DNA of 64,000 bases, taken from contig OZ239982.1 in the NCBI GenBank assembly GCA_965197005.1, forward strand, positions 1,364,001-1,428,000. The letters are read 5' to 3'. The DNA comes from G965197005 sp965197005. Its GTDB lineage: Bacteria > Pseudomonadota > Gammaproteobacteria > Pseudomonadales > Oceanobacteraceae. Positions 1-9,268 of this stretch are shown here, piece by piece. Positions within the stretch are counted from its first letter, which is position 1; the number at the start of each line of letters is the position of its first letter. Under the pieces are notes generated by a model. It worked only from the letters and a program-made list of their open reading frames with translations, was not told the DNA's origin and did no database searches. A program made the position numbers and the translations under genes.

Positions 1-375
1 TTTGAGTTCGCTTGGGTTGTTTTGTGTTGTGATTAAATAAAAGTCTGCCAAGCGTTGATTAAGTGTGCTATCAACTTCTGTTTGTAGCCAGTTTTTGCCA
101 TAGTCGTGTAGGCTTAAGCAGGTCTGTCCTTTTGCCATGCTATAACGCAATGCCAGCACTAAAAGAACCAGTGCATATTGTTGCTCAAGGTTTAAATTAG
201 GCTGATAGTGCAGTTCATAGTCCAGCAGTTGCTGTGCTAAAAACCAATCAAAACTACTGCTTAGGGCAAAGTGATTGTGCTGCCTAAGTAAGGCTTGTAA
301 ATCTGGATTGTTAGCGAAGATAAGCTGACTATCACGCTCGGCTAACAGGGCTTTAGAGGTTACATCAGTGTGCAT
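1..375 (-). CDS. recD: RecD, exonuclease V alpha subunit, N-terminal part (cut by window edge)
   Basis: Only the first 125 codons are present; the rest lies beyond position 1. RecD is the 5'-3' helicase of the RecBCD enzyme, which resects double-strand breaks in the cytoplasm. The visible part corresponds to the helical N-terminal domain that docks on RecC (residues such as SSSFDWFLAQQLLDYEL), so no Walker motif is seen yet. The ATG at 373-375 lies inside the end of recB (11-base overlap) with an AAGGA ribosome-binding site 8 bases upstream, which supports the start and translational coupling. The assignment rests mainly on position behind recC-recB plus the N-terminal pattern. Confidence 0.85.
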   Translation of the reverse strand, partial: MHTDVTSKALLAERDSQLIFANNPDLQALLRQHNHFALSSSFDWFLAQQLLDYELHYQPNLNLEQQYALVLLVLALRYSMAKGQTCLSLHDYGKNWLQTEVDSTLNQRLADFYLITTQNNPSELK

Positions 376-3300
376 TGTCGCTTTCCTTAAATTCGGGGTC
401 TGCTGGTTTAAAAATGTGCCGCCAATGTTCAAGCTGTTTGAGGTTGGGGGCTTGATAATGCACTGCGTATGTGCCTTGTTGCATGGCTCGTATAAATAAG
501 TACAGCACTCCTCCTAAATGCTGCCCAGCTTGGTAGTTGGGCAGCCGTTGCTGTAATAGCCTATCTAGTGCTAACTGATATAGCTTGGCTTGTAAGTCGT
601 AGTGGTGCTGATGCATAACTTGCTGTAGTTGGTTGGGGTGGTAGTGGTGCTGATAGTCGCCTAAGTAGTTGGATTTGTAATCGGCAATGTAGTAACGCCC
701 TTGATAGCAAAATACTAAGTCAATAAAGCCTTTTAGGTGCCCTTTAAATGGGGCAAAATCAAGCGGAGACTGAAGTAGTAGGTTCAACTCTTGTGAGCTT
801 AAATGTGCAACGGGTAGGTAAAATTCCATTTCGTTAAGTCTCTGATTAGCTTCTATTTGTGCTAATGAAAAGTCGGCATAGTCTGTTTTTAATGGGCAGT
901 TAACCACTTGCTTAAGCCAGTCTGCCACTGCCTCTGGCGAGTGCTTTAATGCATAGGTATTTAATTGCTGTTGAGTTAGTCTAAGCAGGGCTTCTTGGTT
1001 TTGAAAGTCCCATAGCTCAAGCAGGCTATGCAAGCAGGTGCCAGCATGAGCGCCTTTGGTAAATTCTTGGGCAATGGGCAGTATGGGGGTATGCGGTTGC
1101 GGTGCGATGTTATCTTTATAAGGTAAGTCGGTGCTGCTTTCTTCGCTTTGCCAAGGTTTGTTTTCAAAGATATTATTTTGGCTTAACCTGAGGGCTTGCT
1201 CATCTTTAATTAAGTAGCTAAAGCTGCTTAATTTATAGCTTAAATCTAATGCTCTTATACGCTTACCAAGGATTAGTTGCTGCTCATTTGTAAGTAGGTT
1301 GGCTGTTGCTGCTTGCGGCATTGCCTGCCAACGATGGTAGTGCAGAGCTTGCGGTTTGTGGCTATCTTTCTGGCACTCATTAAACCAAGTATCCAGTTGT
1401 TCAAAGTCAATATTATCAAGTCCTAGTAGCCGTCCTAGAGCAGCGTTTTTTGCTTGGCTTTTGGGTGTTTTGTTTTTGCTGTTGCTATCAGGACGATGCC
1501 AAAGCTGTACAAAACAGGCAGCACAGGCACGGGTCATGGCAACATATAACAGGCGCATGGACTCTCTTTGTTCTTCTTCAAACTGTGCTTTTTTACTACT
1601 TTCACTACCGCTGGTATCAAAGATATGTCCGTGTTGATGATGATGGTATTCTCGAATAACCGCATTGCCTCGCTCGGCATCTGCCCATAAAAACGGTAAA
1701 AAAACCACGGGGTATTGTAACCCTTTGCTGGTATGAATGGTGCTAATCTGTACTAGGTTGGCATCACTTTCAAGGCGTAAACTGTATTCTTCATTGTTTT
1801 TGTCACTGTGTAAAATGCGTTCTTTAAACCAAAATAGTAGGCGTTTTTGTCCATTTAGTTTGCGTCCTTGTTGCTCTAGCAGTTCGCCTAAATGCAGTAG
1901 GTTGGTTAGGCGACGCTCACTATTTTCTTGTTTGCTTAAACGTATGCCTCGTTGGTTGTCATTAAGCCAGTCCATTAGCATTGCCATGACCCCTGATTGC
2001 TGCCAGATACGTTGCCACTGTAAATAACGATTAAGCTGTGCTTCAAGGGCTTGTTCTGAATTTAGGCAGGCTTCTAATTCATACAGTAGGTGCTGCTGCA
2101 ATTCACAACTCATGGACTGGCGTACCAAACGTTCATTGTTTGGCTCGCTAAGTGCCTGTAAAAATATAAATAACTGTTTTGCTTCATTACTGGCAAAAAG
2201 CTGTTCAGAGCTGGTTAGTACGCTGTTTATTTGTACTTTTTTTAAACGCTCATAAATCAAGGCGGCTTGTTTTTTACTGCGTACCAAAACAGCAATGTCC
2301 CCTGCTTGTAAAGGCTTATTATCTAAACTTGCAGGTTCATTTAATAAGGCTTTTATTTGTGCAGCGCACGCATCGGCGGCTTCTAGTAAAATAGGTTCTG
2401 CGGTGGTTTGTGTGCTTTTGTGCTGTATGATATGTAAACCAGATAGCGTTTTATCATCGCCTATTAGGTTATTTTTATCTGCATTTAAACCTGCTTCAAC
2501 AGCTTGATAATCAATGTCTTCTTGCATAAAAACACGGGGCTTTTGCCACATATAATTAAGCCCTGCAATGATGTTTGGGTGACTGCGCCAGTTGGCAGAG
2601 AGATGAAATTGTCGATTTAAAGCAATGCTCGTTTTAGCTTGTAAGTAGGTGTAGATGTCTGCCCCACGAAACTTATAAATTGCCTGTTTGGGATCTCCAA
2701 TCATAATAAGGGCGTGATTATCGCTCTTATCTTGTGCTGGATAAATATAGTTAAATATGCCGTATTGGATATCATCGGTATCTTGAAATTCATCAATAAG
2801 CGCATAGGGATATTCACGCCGAATGGCGCAAGCAAGCTCATTTTGCCCTTGCTTGGCTTCATTTTGCAAAGTTTGATATAAGGCTTGTAGTAGCATTTGA
2901 CTATCAATTAAATGTTGCTCTGCAAGAAAGCGGGTAAAATAGGTTTGTACCTTTTGGTACACAAGGGGATAAACCACGCTGGTAAGTTGCTCTACTTGCT
3001 CTATCAGGTTTTGTATCTGAATAAAAATAGGGTCTATTGCACTTTCTGCTAAGGTGCAGCCTTTGTCTTGTAAATATCTTATCCCTAGTTTTTTGATGTT
3101 TTTATATGCGCTAAGAGCTAATGGGTTGTCTTGTTGAAAGTAAGTGCAGGCTTCTTCTATCCAAGTTCTGCTGTTTTTATTAAAACTTCTTTTGCTTAGC
3201 TCATAACGTTCACAATAAAGTTCTATTAGGCTGGCTATATCTGCTCTTTCTGCTTTTTTTAACTCGCTTTGGATATGCTGAAATTGAGTTTCTACTTCTT

Positions 3301-3964
3301 GGCAATATGTTTGATAATTGGTTTGCTGCTTGGGGAAAAAACTGACTTGTGATTTTTGCCATAGACTACTTAGCTGTGTTTGCAGCTTTTGCGGCGAGCC
3401 TAGTAACTCATTTAATGCAATTTCTTGCCAACCTGTTAAGGGATACATCAGCTCTCGCCATGTGTCTTCACAGGCAAGGCGTAATAGTGGTTCAACGTCA
3501 AAGGTCAGTTGGGCGGCAAAATTCAGTTGGCTATCTAGAGCAAAGCGTACCAATAGGCGTTGGCAAAAGGCATGAATGGTGTAAATGCTGGCTTCGTCCA
3601 TTAGGTTTAAGTTCAGCATAAGGCGGTACTTCAACTCGCCAATGGCCTTTTTATCAAGGTGCATGTCTTCTAACCATGTACGCATATCTTGATTAATTGG
3701 CGCATTTGGCTGTTGCTGGTATTGCTCAATTGCCTCTAGTCCCGTTCTTAATTCGCTACGAATGCGCCCTCTTAGCTCTTCGGTGGCGGCATTGGTAAAG
3801 GTAACGACCAAAAGTTGCTTTATGTTTGCAGGGGTAGCAATTTGATGCCCTAAAATAAAACGCATATATAGTTTGCTTAGGGTATAGGTTTTGCCTGTAC
3901 CTGCACTGGCTTCAATTAGGCTATGTCCTGTTAGCGGAAACTTGTTGATATTAAGCGTTGCCAT
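365..3964 (-). CDS. recB: RecB, exonuclease V beta subunit (helicase-nuclease)
   Basis: A 1199-residue UvrD-like 3'-5' helicase fused to the RecB nuclease domain, the usual length for the family. Walker A is EASAGTGKT (residues 18-26). Walker B and the following motifs are seen as LIDEFQDTDD and IGDPKQAIYKFRGAD, and the helicase C-terminal core has STIHTSKGLQYPVVFLP. The nuclease active site is GFIDLVF followed by IADYKSN (about 1093-1099), with the catalytic Asp and Lys intact. With RecC and RecD it would unwind and degrade DNA ends until Chi is met. The start ATG has GAGGT 5 bases upstream and overlaps the end of recC by 14 bases, so recC-recB-recD form one translationally coupled operon. 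Confidence 0.97.
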   Translation of the reverse strand: MATLNINKFPLTGHSLIEASAGTGKTYTLSKLYMRFILGHQIATPANIKQLLVVTFTNAATEELRGRIRSELRTGLEAIEQYQQQPNAPINQDMRTWLEDMHLDKKAIGELKYRLMLNLNLMDEASIYTIHAFCQRLLVRFALDSQLNFAAQLTFDVEPLLRLACEDTWRELMYPLTGWQEIALNELLGSPQKLQTQLSSLWQKSQVSFFPKQQTNYQTYCQEVETQFQHIQSELKKAERADIASLIELYCERYELSKRSFNKNSRTWIEEACTYFQQDNPLALSAYKNIKKLGIRYLQDKGCTLAESAIDPIFIQIQNLIEQVEQLTSVVYPLVYQKVQTYFTRFLAEQHLIDSQMLLQALYQTLQNEAKQGQNELACAIRREYPYALIDEFQDTDDIQYGIFNYIYPAQDKSDNHALIMIGDPKQAIYKFRGADIYTYLQAKTSIALNRQFHLSANWRSHPNIIAGLNYMWQKPRVFMQEDIDYQAVEAGLNADKNNLIGDDKTLSGLHIIQHKSTQTTAEPILLEAADACAAQIKALLNEPASLDNKPLQAGDIAVLVRSKKQAALIYERLKKVQINSVLTSSEQLFASNEAKQLFIFLQALSEPNNERLVRQSMSCELQQHLLYELEACLNSEQALEAQLNRYLQWQRIWQQSGVMAMLMDWLNDNQRGIRLSKQENSERRLTNLLHLGELLEQQGRKLNGQKRLLFWFKERILHSDKNNEEYSLRLESDANLVQISTIHTSKGLQYPVVFLPFLWADAERGNAVIREYHHHQHGHIFDTSGSESSKKAQFEEEQRESMRLLYVAMTRACAACFVQLWHRPDSNSKNKTPKSQAKNAALGRLLGLDNIDFEQLDTWFNECQKDSHKPQALHYHRWQAMPQAATANLLTNEQQLILGKRIRALDLSYKLSSFSYLIKDEQALRLSQNNIFENKPWQSEESSTDLPYKDNIAPQPHTPILPIAQEFTKGAHAGTCLHSLLELWDFQNQEALLRLTQQQLNTYALKHSPEAVADWLKQVVNCPLKTDYADFSLAQIEANQRLNEMEFYLPVAHLSSQELNLLLQSPLDFAPFKGHLKGFIDLVFCYQGRYYIADYKSNYLGDYQHHYHPNQLQQVMHQHHYDLQAKLYQLALDRLLQQRLPNYQAGQHLGGVLYLFIRAMQQGTYAVHYQAPNLKQLEHWRHIFKPADPEFKESDNAH

Positions 3965-6900
3965 CTAATACCTCATGTTGACTGTGTGCAAAGGCGTGCG
4001 CTAACAGGTCATAATCTTCGAATGTTTGCATTTTCTCGCTCTGTGTCAGCTTAAAAAATGCCTCAATTTGCCCTGCAAATAACCGCTGGTTGGGGGCATT
4101 GTAAAACGCTGCAAATTCACTTTTTTTCTCGTTATCCCATTGGGCATCTGGATTTTTGCTGTTGAGCACCTGCCAGATGCTATCTGCAAAGTACATAGGC
4201 GGTTTTTGCCAGCATTGCCAATAAAAGGCTAAGGCTTGCCGTAGTTGTGCTGTGGCAAGTGCCACACTGGGCATGCTTAAGGTTAGGCAACTGACCTGTT
4301 TTTGTGCCTGCATGGTAACTATTTTTGCCTGTGTGAGCGAGGCTAAAACAGGCTCGTCGGTCTGGGCAACGGCTAATGCACATAGCGTTAGCCACATTTT
4401 TAGCACTTGGCTGCCTTTTAAACTGCCAACTTGCAACTGAATGAGTTGATGTTCATAAATGGGGCTAATATCTGCGCTAATTTGTACTTCTATGCCTTGG
4501 GTGGTATCCAGCACAGAAATCTCTCCGTGCCAGCTTTGTGCTTCTTTAGCGTGCATTGTTTGCTGGTAAAACCTCTGTAAAGGCTCCATGGTATGTATCA
4601 TGGATTGCACCTCTCGTACCCCTGCTTGCCCAAAAGAGACTCGCCCTAAGGCTTGGTTACGTTCTAAAAACTGCACTGGCTGGGCATTTTCTGCTTGTTC
4701 AATCGCTCTTAGGTAGTCTGCTTTAAGTTGGTATAAGTCGAGTTTTTCTAGGGCAAAGGGCTCGCTGTCGAGTAAGCCTTTAATGTCGTTGAGCTTAGGT
4801 AAATTAAGCCTGCGGCTAAAAAAGAACTGAGCGCTGTCTTGATACGCTAACGCCATATCTTCTAGTGCAATTTGCCTGCGTAAAAGATACTCAGGCAAGG
4901 CTAAAGGTGTGTGTATAAAAGGCTCGTTTACCTCAATATGGCTTATTTGCTGTTGGGCAATTTGCCACCATAGATTATCAAAACTGGGATAATGCTGGGT
5001 AAAGTTTGCAGGTGCAAATGGCTGTAACGGCAGCTGGGTAGTTAGCTGCAATTTGAGTGCTTGCTCGCTTTGCTGCTGGTTTAAATTGCTGTCTGTCTCT
5101 AGGCAAAAACTGTTGCCAATATAGTCAAGCAATTCGTTTACAACCACCGCTGGCTGCTGTAGCGTATTTTTTTGCTTATCTCGCCCACGATGGCTGATGT
5201 ACAGTTTTTGCTGGGCAGAACAAATTGCTTCTAAAAATAAATAACGGTCATCTTGAGCTGGCGAGCGGTCGCCTGCTTGAGGTTGTATGCGCATTAAATC
5301 AAAACTAACAGGCATGTCTTTGCGTGGGTAGCCGCTGTCGTTCATGCCTAATAAACAAATGATTTTAAAAGGAATGGCACGCATGGGCATAAGCGTACAG
5401 ATATTTACTTTGCCTGTTAAAAAGCGTTGCCAACTGCCTTGTTGCTGGCAGATTTGATTTACTTTGGCATAAATAATAGGTTGGGCTAAGGGCTCATTAA
5501 ACTGGTTGGCAAGCATGGTTTGCTGCCATGTATGCAGTTCATCACGCACAAATTGTAAACTTTGAGCTTCTTGCTCGTTGGGCAAAAATAAATCGTCAAT
5601 TAAGCTGTTAATCAGCCCTAACCATTGTGGTGCAACTTGGGGCTTGGCTAAACGCTCGCACCAGTCTTGCAGCCGAGTTAAAAAGGCAATTAAGCCATTG
5701 GCAATGTCCGCATCTTGCCCCTCTAAAGCTGGTAATGCCCAATCCCCTGCTAAAGCGGTTTGCGTATTATCGCTCACATAGCCAAGCAATAGCTGGCGTA
5801 TGCCTTTTATCCAGCTATTTTGTGCAAAATCTGGCGCACCTATACGCACTCGCTGTTTGCCATCTAAGCCCCAACGTACTTGTGCTTGCTCTAACCAGAG
5901 CTGAATTTGCAGCACATCTTGTGTGCCTAATTGAAACTTGGCGGCAATGGCATCAATACTCAACCAGTCTAAAATCTCCTGCAAGCTAAAACGACTATGA
6001 GGTAAGTTAATTAAGGCTAATAGGGCTTGTAAAAGAGGTGCTTGAGCATTAATTGATTGGTCAGAAATAGACCAAGGAATATAACGACTGGGACTTTGCT
6101 GAGCGGTTTGTGCGCTGGCAAAAACCGCATTGACAAAAGGCGCATAGCGGTCAATATCTGGCACCATAACCAGCACATCTTTGGGTTGTAACTCTGGGTC
6201 TTGTTCAAACCAGTGCCAAAGGCGGTCATGCAAGTGCTGTACTTCCCTTAACTCATTATGAGCATTAACAAAAGTTAAACTGTCATCATCGGCACTAATT
6301 GGCGTTTTATCTCGACTGTAAGTTAGATTACTAAACCCGACTTGGCGGTTATTTAAATTGAGAATGTCCGTTTGTATTTGTGCTAATAAATGCGCTGCAC
6401 TAGGCTCTACCCAAGCTGCAATATCTTGTATTGGACTTTGGTGCATAAGCGCTAAAAAATCACGCCCCACCTTGCCCCATGCAGAGAGTAGCGGATTGCC
6501 AACATCGTAATAATCAACAAACTCATCATGGTTTAATGAGGGATTTTTGCCTGCTTGTAGTTGTTTAAGCTGAACTCGATAAGAAGGCAAGTCTTGCCAA
6601 TAATTTTGACAAGGATTAAGCACAAAGTAATGCACATCAAGCACCTGTGATAAGCCTTGTAGCACATGCCAATAACTCGCTGGCATGGCACTGATGGCGA
6701 AGACAAATAGGCGTTTACTTAGTCGTTGCTGCTGTATTAGCTGCTGCAATTGTGGCTGTATCTCTGGTTGCTGTAAATCTGCGAACAAACGGGCTCGGTG
6801 TTGCTCTGACTGCCCTAATGATTGACTGTAATCAAGCAGTGTGCGCCATAAATCCTGCTGCCAAATTTGATGCTTATCTGCTGCCACCTCCACGGCTCTA

Positions 6901-7355
6901 CCCTGCTCCCACGCCAATAGCCAATCAGGGCGATAAACCAAATACTGATCAAATAAATCAGCAATTTTAGCACTTAACTGATAGCGCCCCAGTCCGTCTT
7001 TATCTGCATCTAAGTAATGTTTGATAGGCGCATAGTTAGGTTCATGTTGCTTAGTTTCCAAAAGATGATAAATTTTGAGCGTTAATGCGTCTTTACTGAA
7101 ATTTGATTGATTAGGTAAGTTAGGATTAAGCTGATTAAGCAGTTGCCAAATAAAATTAGCAGGCATACTAAAGTGAATATTAGCGCACAGCCCCAAACTT
7201 TGGCTCAATGCCAGTTTAAGCCACTGCGCCATACCCTGACTTTGAATTAATACGGTTTCTGCCAACAGCGGATTAGAGGGGCTATCCTTTTTTAAATGAT
7301 GCGCCAACATACCATGAAGTACGTCTAGTTGATTGCAGTGATAAGCATACAGCAT
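3951..7355 (-). CDS. recC: RecC, exonuclease V gamma subunit
   Basis: A protein of 1134 residues that recognises Chi and holds RecB and RecD together. The start is placed at the ATG giving MLYAYHCNQLDVL, which matches the usual RecC N-terminus (short stretch ending in YHSNQLE-type residues); an in-frame start nine codons further upstream adds non-family residues. Typical features are VLVMVPDIDRYAPFVNAVF, PWSISDQ, LLGMNDSGYPR and DDRYLFLEAICSA, from the inactive helicase-like domains. No working Walker A is expected in RecC and none is seen. It is the first gene of the recCBD operon, and its upstream 135-base gap must carry the operon promoter, which I could not fix. Confidence 0.96.
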   Translation of the reverse strand: MLYAYHCNQLDVLHGMLAHHLKKDSPSNPLLAETVLIQSQGMAQWLKLALSQSLGLCANIHFSMPANFIWQLLNQLNPNLPNQSNFSKDALTLKIYHLLETKQHEPNYAPIKHYLDADKDGLGRYQLSAKIADLFDQYLVYRPDWLLAWEQGRAVEVAADKHQIWQQDLWRTLLDYSQSLGQSEQHRARLFADLQQPEIQPQLQQLIQQQRLSKRLFVFAISAMPASYWHVLQGLSQVLDVHYFVLNPCQNYWQDLPSYRVQLKQLQAGKNPSLNHDEFVDYYDVGNPLLSAWGKVGRDFLALMHQSPIQDIAAWVEPSAAHLLAQIQTDILNLNNRQVGFSNLTYSRDKTPISADDDSLTFVNAHNELREVQHLHDRLWHWFEQDPELQPKDVLVMVPDIDRYAPFVNAVFASAQTAQQSPSRYIPWSISDQSINAQAPLLQALLALINLPHSRFSLQEILDWLSIDAIAAKFQLGTQDVLQIQLWLEQAQVRWGLDGKQRVRIGAPDFAQNSWIKGIRQLLLGYVSDNTQTALAGDWALPALEGQDADIANGLIAFLTRLQDWCERLAKPQVAPQWLGLINSLIDDLFLPNEQEAQSLQFVRDELHTWQQTMLANQFNEPLAQPIIYAKVNQICQQQGSWQRFLTGKVNICTLMPMRAIPFKIICLLGMNDSGYPRKDMPVSFDLMRIQPQAGDRSPAQDDRYLFLEAICSAQQKLYISHRGRDKQKNTLQQPAVVVNELLDYIGNSFCLETDSNLNQQQSEQALKLQLTTQLPLQPFAPANFTQHYPSFDNLWWQIAQQQISHIEVNEPFIHTPLALPEYLLRRQIALEDMALAYQDSAQFFFSRRLNLPKLNDIKGLLDSEPFALEKLDLYQLKADYLRAIEQAENAQPVQFLERNQALGRVSFGQAGVREVQSMIHTMEPLQRFYQQTMHAKEAQSWHGEISVLDTTQGIEVQISADISPIYEHQLIQLQVGSLKGSQVLKMWLTLCALAVAQTDEPVLASLTQAKIVTMQAQKQVSCLTLSMPSVALATAQLRQALAFYWQCWQKPPMYFADSIWQVLNSKNPDAQWDNEKKSEFAAFYNAPNQRLFAGQIEAFFKLTQSEKMQTFEDYDLLAHAFAHSQHEVLDGNA

Positions 7356-7445
7356 AGCAAAAACCCAGTAAGTAAGCAGCAACAGTGCTGACCAATGAAA
7401 AGCCTAAGATTATGCTAAGCATACTACCAATATGCAAGTATATAT

Positions 7446-7473
7446 CTACCTTGGAGGACAAAACCAAGGCAGA
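7446..7473 (-). terminator. Imperfect hairpin after the anchor I lipoprotein gene
   Basis: CCTTGG and CCAAGG arms, extended by TCT/AGA across a mismatch, enclose a 9-base loop. It sits just past the stop codon at 7491 of the upstream minus-strand gene. No good U tract follows, so a terminator role is only possible. Confidence 0.3.
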
Positions 7474-7490
7474 TTTATGCGCTTACTTAA

Positions 7491-9203
7491 CTAGTGACTT
7501 ATTATTTTATATACCGAAGTAGAGCCACTCACCTCATTGGCTACCAATAATAAAGGCACACCTATAGCACTGTCTTTGGCAGCAATAAATTTAATGCTCT
7601 CTGGAGCTAAATCACCTGCTTTAGATGGCTCTTTATAATTGCCCTTTTTATCCACACTCGCTGCTGTAAAATTACGATTATTAATATAACGAATGAATTT
7701 AACTGCCTGTGGATTACTGATATCAAACACCATAAAACCACCCTGACGCTCAAGCCCTACAAATGCAAAATAGCTACCACCAATTTGCCCTACAGCAATG
7801 GCTTCAGGCTCAGGGCCTTTATTGTCTGAGCGATCATCAAGTTTTAATTTGTTGCTATTGGTGTTTAAAAATGCTGGAGTGGCTTTTAATATTTCATTTT
7901 CAATAACTGAACCAGAATCATATAGCTGTGTGCCTTGAGCATTCCAAATAGAAAAAGAACGAGCTCCAAACGTGTAGAGTTTGGTATACGTCCCTGTATT
8001 ATCTAAGCCCATTTCATTATGCACTTTAAGCTCACTAAGTGTTTTTTTTAAAGAGGCAATCGTACTGGCTAAAGGTTTTTTTAATTTGCCAACTTTGGTT
8101 TCATTTTCATACTTACCGTACTCACGACCATCTCCCTCATTCGCACTTAAAACATAGTGTTCTCCATTTAAGCTATATGACACTAAGGTATCAGGCATAT
8201 ACATACCATATAAACCTGCATGATTTTGTAACTTTGCTTGCTTGTCATTATTAATGGCATCAAGTTGGTTTACCCTATAATCTTTAAAACCAAGACTGAC
8301 CACTTTATCAATTTTAGGGTTGCTTTGAGTCAAATCGATTATGGCAAGGGCATTATTCTCTTGCAGGCTTATCCATGCTTTGCTGGAGTCATCGGCAATA
8401 GCAATATATTCTGGCTCTAAATCTTTTGATTTTTTGGTTATGCCTTGTTTAATAATCACATCTGTAGGAATTGCAACATGATTAAAATCAAGATTAATAC
8501 TGGTATTATCAGGCATGCCGTTATTAATCCTTACCAAAGTAATGCTTCCTTCAGGATCGTTATCATAGTTTTTATTTGGTTCGCCTTCATTAGCAGATAA
8601 TGCAAACTTACCATCTGCTGTAATTTTTACCATATCAGGCATAGCTCCTGCTGATAGCGCATGTAATTTACTGGCATTAGCCTGACTATCCAAGCGATAA
8701 AATAAAATAGCACCATTGCTCTGTGGTTGTTTGTTCTCAACTGCCACTGCCATTAGGTTACCAACAATAGACAAGCTATTAATTGCGCCCACCTCAAATT
8801 CACTGGCATTTAATGGCTTTATTTTTTCATCTATCTCAATGCTACGCTCGCTTTTCAGGTTATTTAAACTAAATGCGTTATCCCCTGTAATACCTTTGCT
8901 AGGCAAATTAGATAAGTTAAGCACATTAATTTTTCTGGCTTGCGCATTAATAACAAAAGCACGTTTTGATGCTTTATGATAATCCACAATCTCAGCAGCA
9001 CTTTTATCAAATTCCCCCGTTGCATGACGAGCAATTAACGAGATCGCATCAATGGTAACGGCTTTAGGTGATGATGTTTGTAAGCTCGGCTTACTACTGT
9101 TCTTTACATCATGATGATTACCCGATGAACGATTAGAACCAGATGAACTGCCGCAAGCAGTTAATAATGTACTAGCTAACAATAAGATAAAGATAGGTTG
9201 CAT
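7491..9203 (-). CDS. Choice-of-anchor I family lipoprotein (beta-propeller-like)
   Basis: A 570-residue exported protein. A lipobox, LLTAC, at residues 13-17 follows a short hydrophobic signal, so it is probably a lipoprotein, with a Ser/Asn-rich linker after the Cys. The body has the family's repeated blade-like segments, with the hallmark SANEGEPNKNYDNDPEGS and a second SANEGDGREYG, and PEPEAIAVGQIGG near the C-terminus. Members of this family resemble alkaline-phosphatase-associated or LVIVD-type propellers; no catalytic role can be assigned. The start has a GGAG site 8 bases upstream. It stands alone between recC and the photolyase group. Confidence 0.8.
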   Translation of the reverse strand: MQPIFILLLASTLLTACGSSSGSNRSSGNHHDVKNSSKPSLQTSSPKAVTIDAISLIARHATGEFDKSAAEIVDYHKASKRAFVINAQARKINVLNLSNLPSKGITGDNAFSLNNLKSERSIEIDEKIKPLNASEFEVGAINSLSIVGNLMAVAVENKQPQSNGAILFYRLDSQANASKLHALSAGAMPDMVKITADGKFALSANEGEPNKNYDNDPEGSITLVRINNGMPDNTSINLDFNHVAIPTDVIIKQGITKKSKDLEPEYIAIADDSSKAWISLQENNALAIIDLTQSNPKIDKVVSLGFKDYRVNQLDAINNDKQAKLQNHAGLYGMYMPDTLVSYSLNGEHYVLSANEGDGREYGKYENETKVGKLKKPLASTIASLKKTLSELKVHNEMGLDNTGTYTKLYTFGARSFSIWNAQGTQLYDSGSVIENEILKATPAFLNTNSNKLKLDDRSDNKGPEPEAIAVGQIGGSYFAFVGLERQGGFMVFDISNPQAVKFIRYINNRNFTAASVDKKGNYKEPSKAGDLAPESIKFIAAKDSAIGVPLLLVANEVSGSTSVYKIISH

Positions 9204-9268
9204 ATTTAATCTCCATATTTATGAATAGAAGATTTAAGGTTAGCAAAACAATATGACAAACAAATGAC

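Noticed and set aside
5627..5989. Open frame of 120 codons antisense to recC
   Set aside because: No family match and recC is clearly coded on the other strand.
7356..7490. Possible small gene between recC and the anchor I lipoprotein
   Set aside because: The only open frame is an upstream extension of other frames and lacks a start site; the gap more likely holds the recC promoter.
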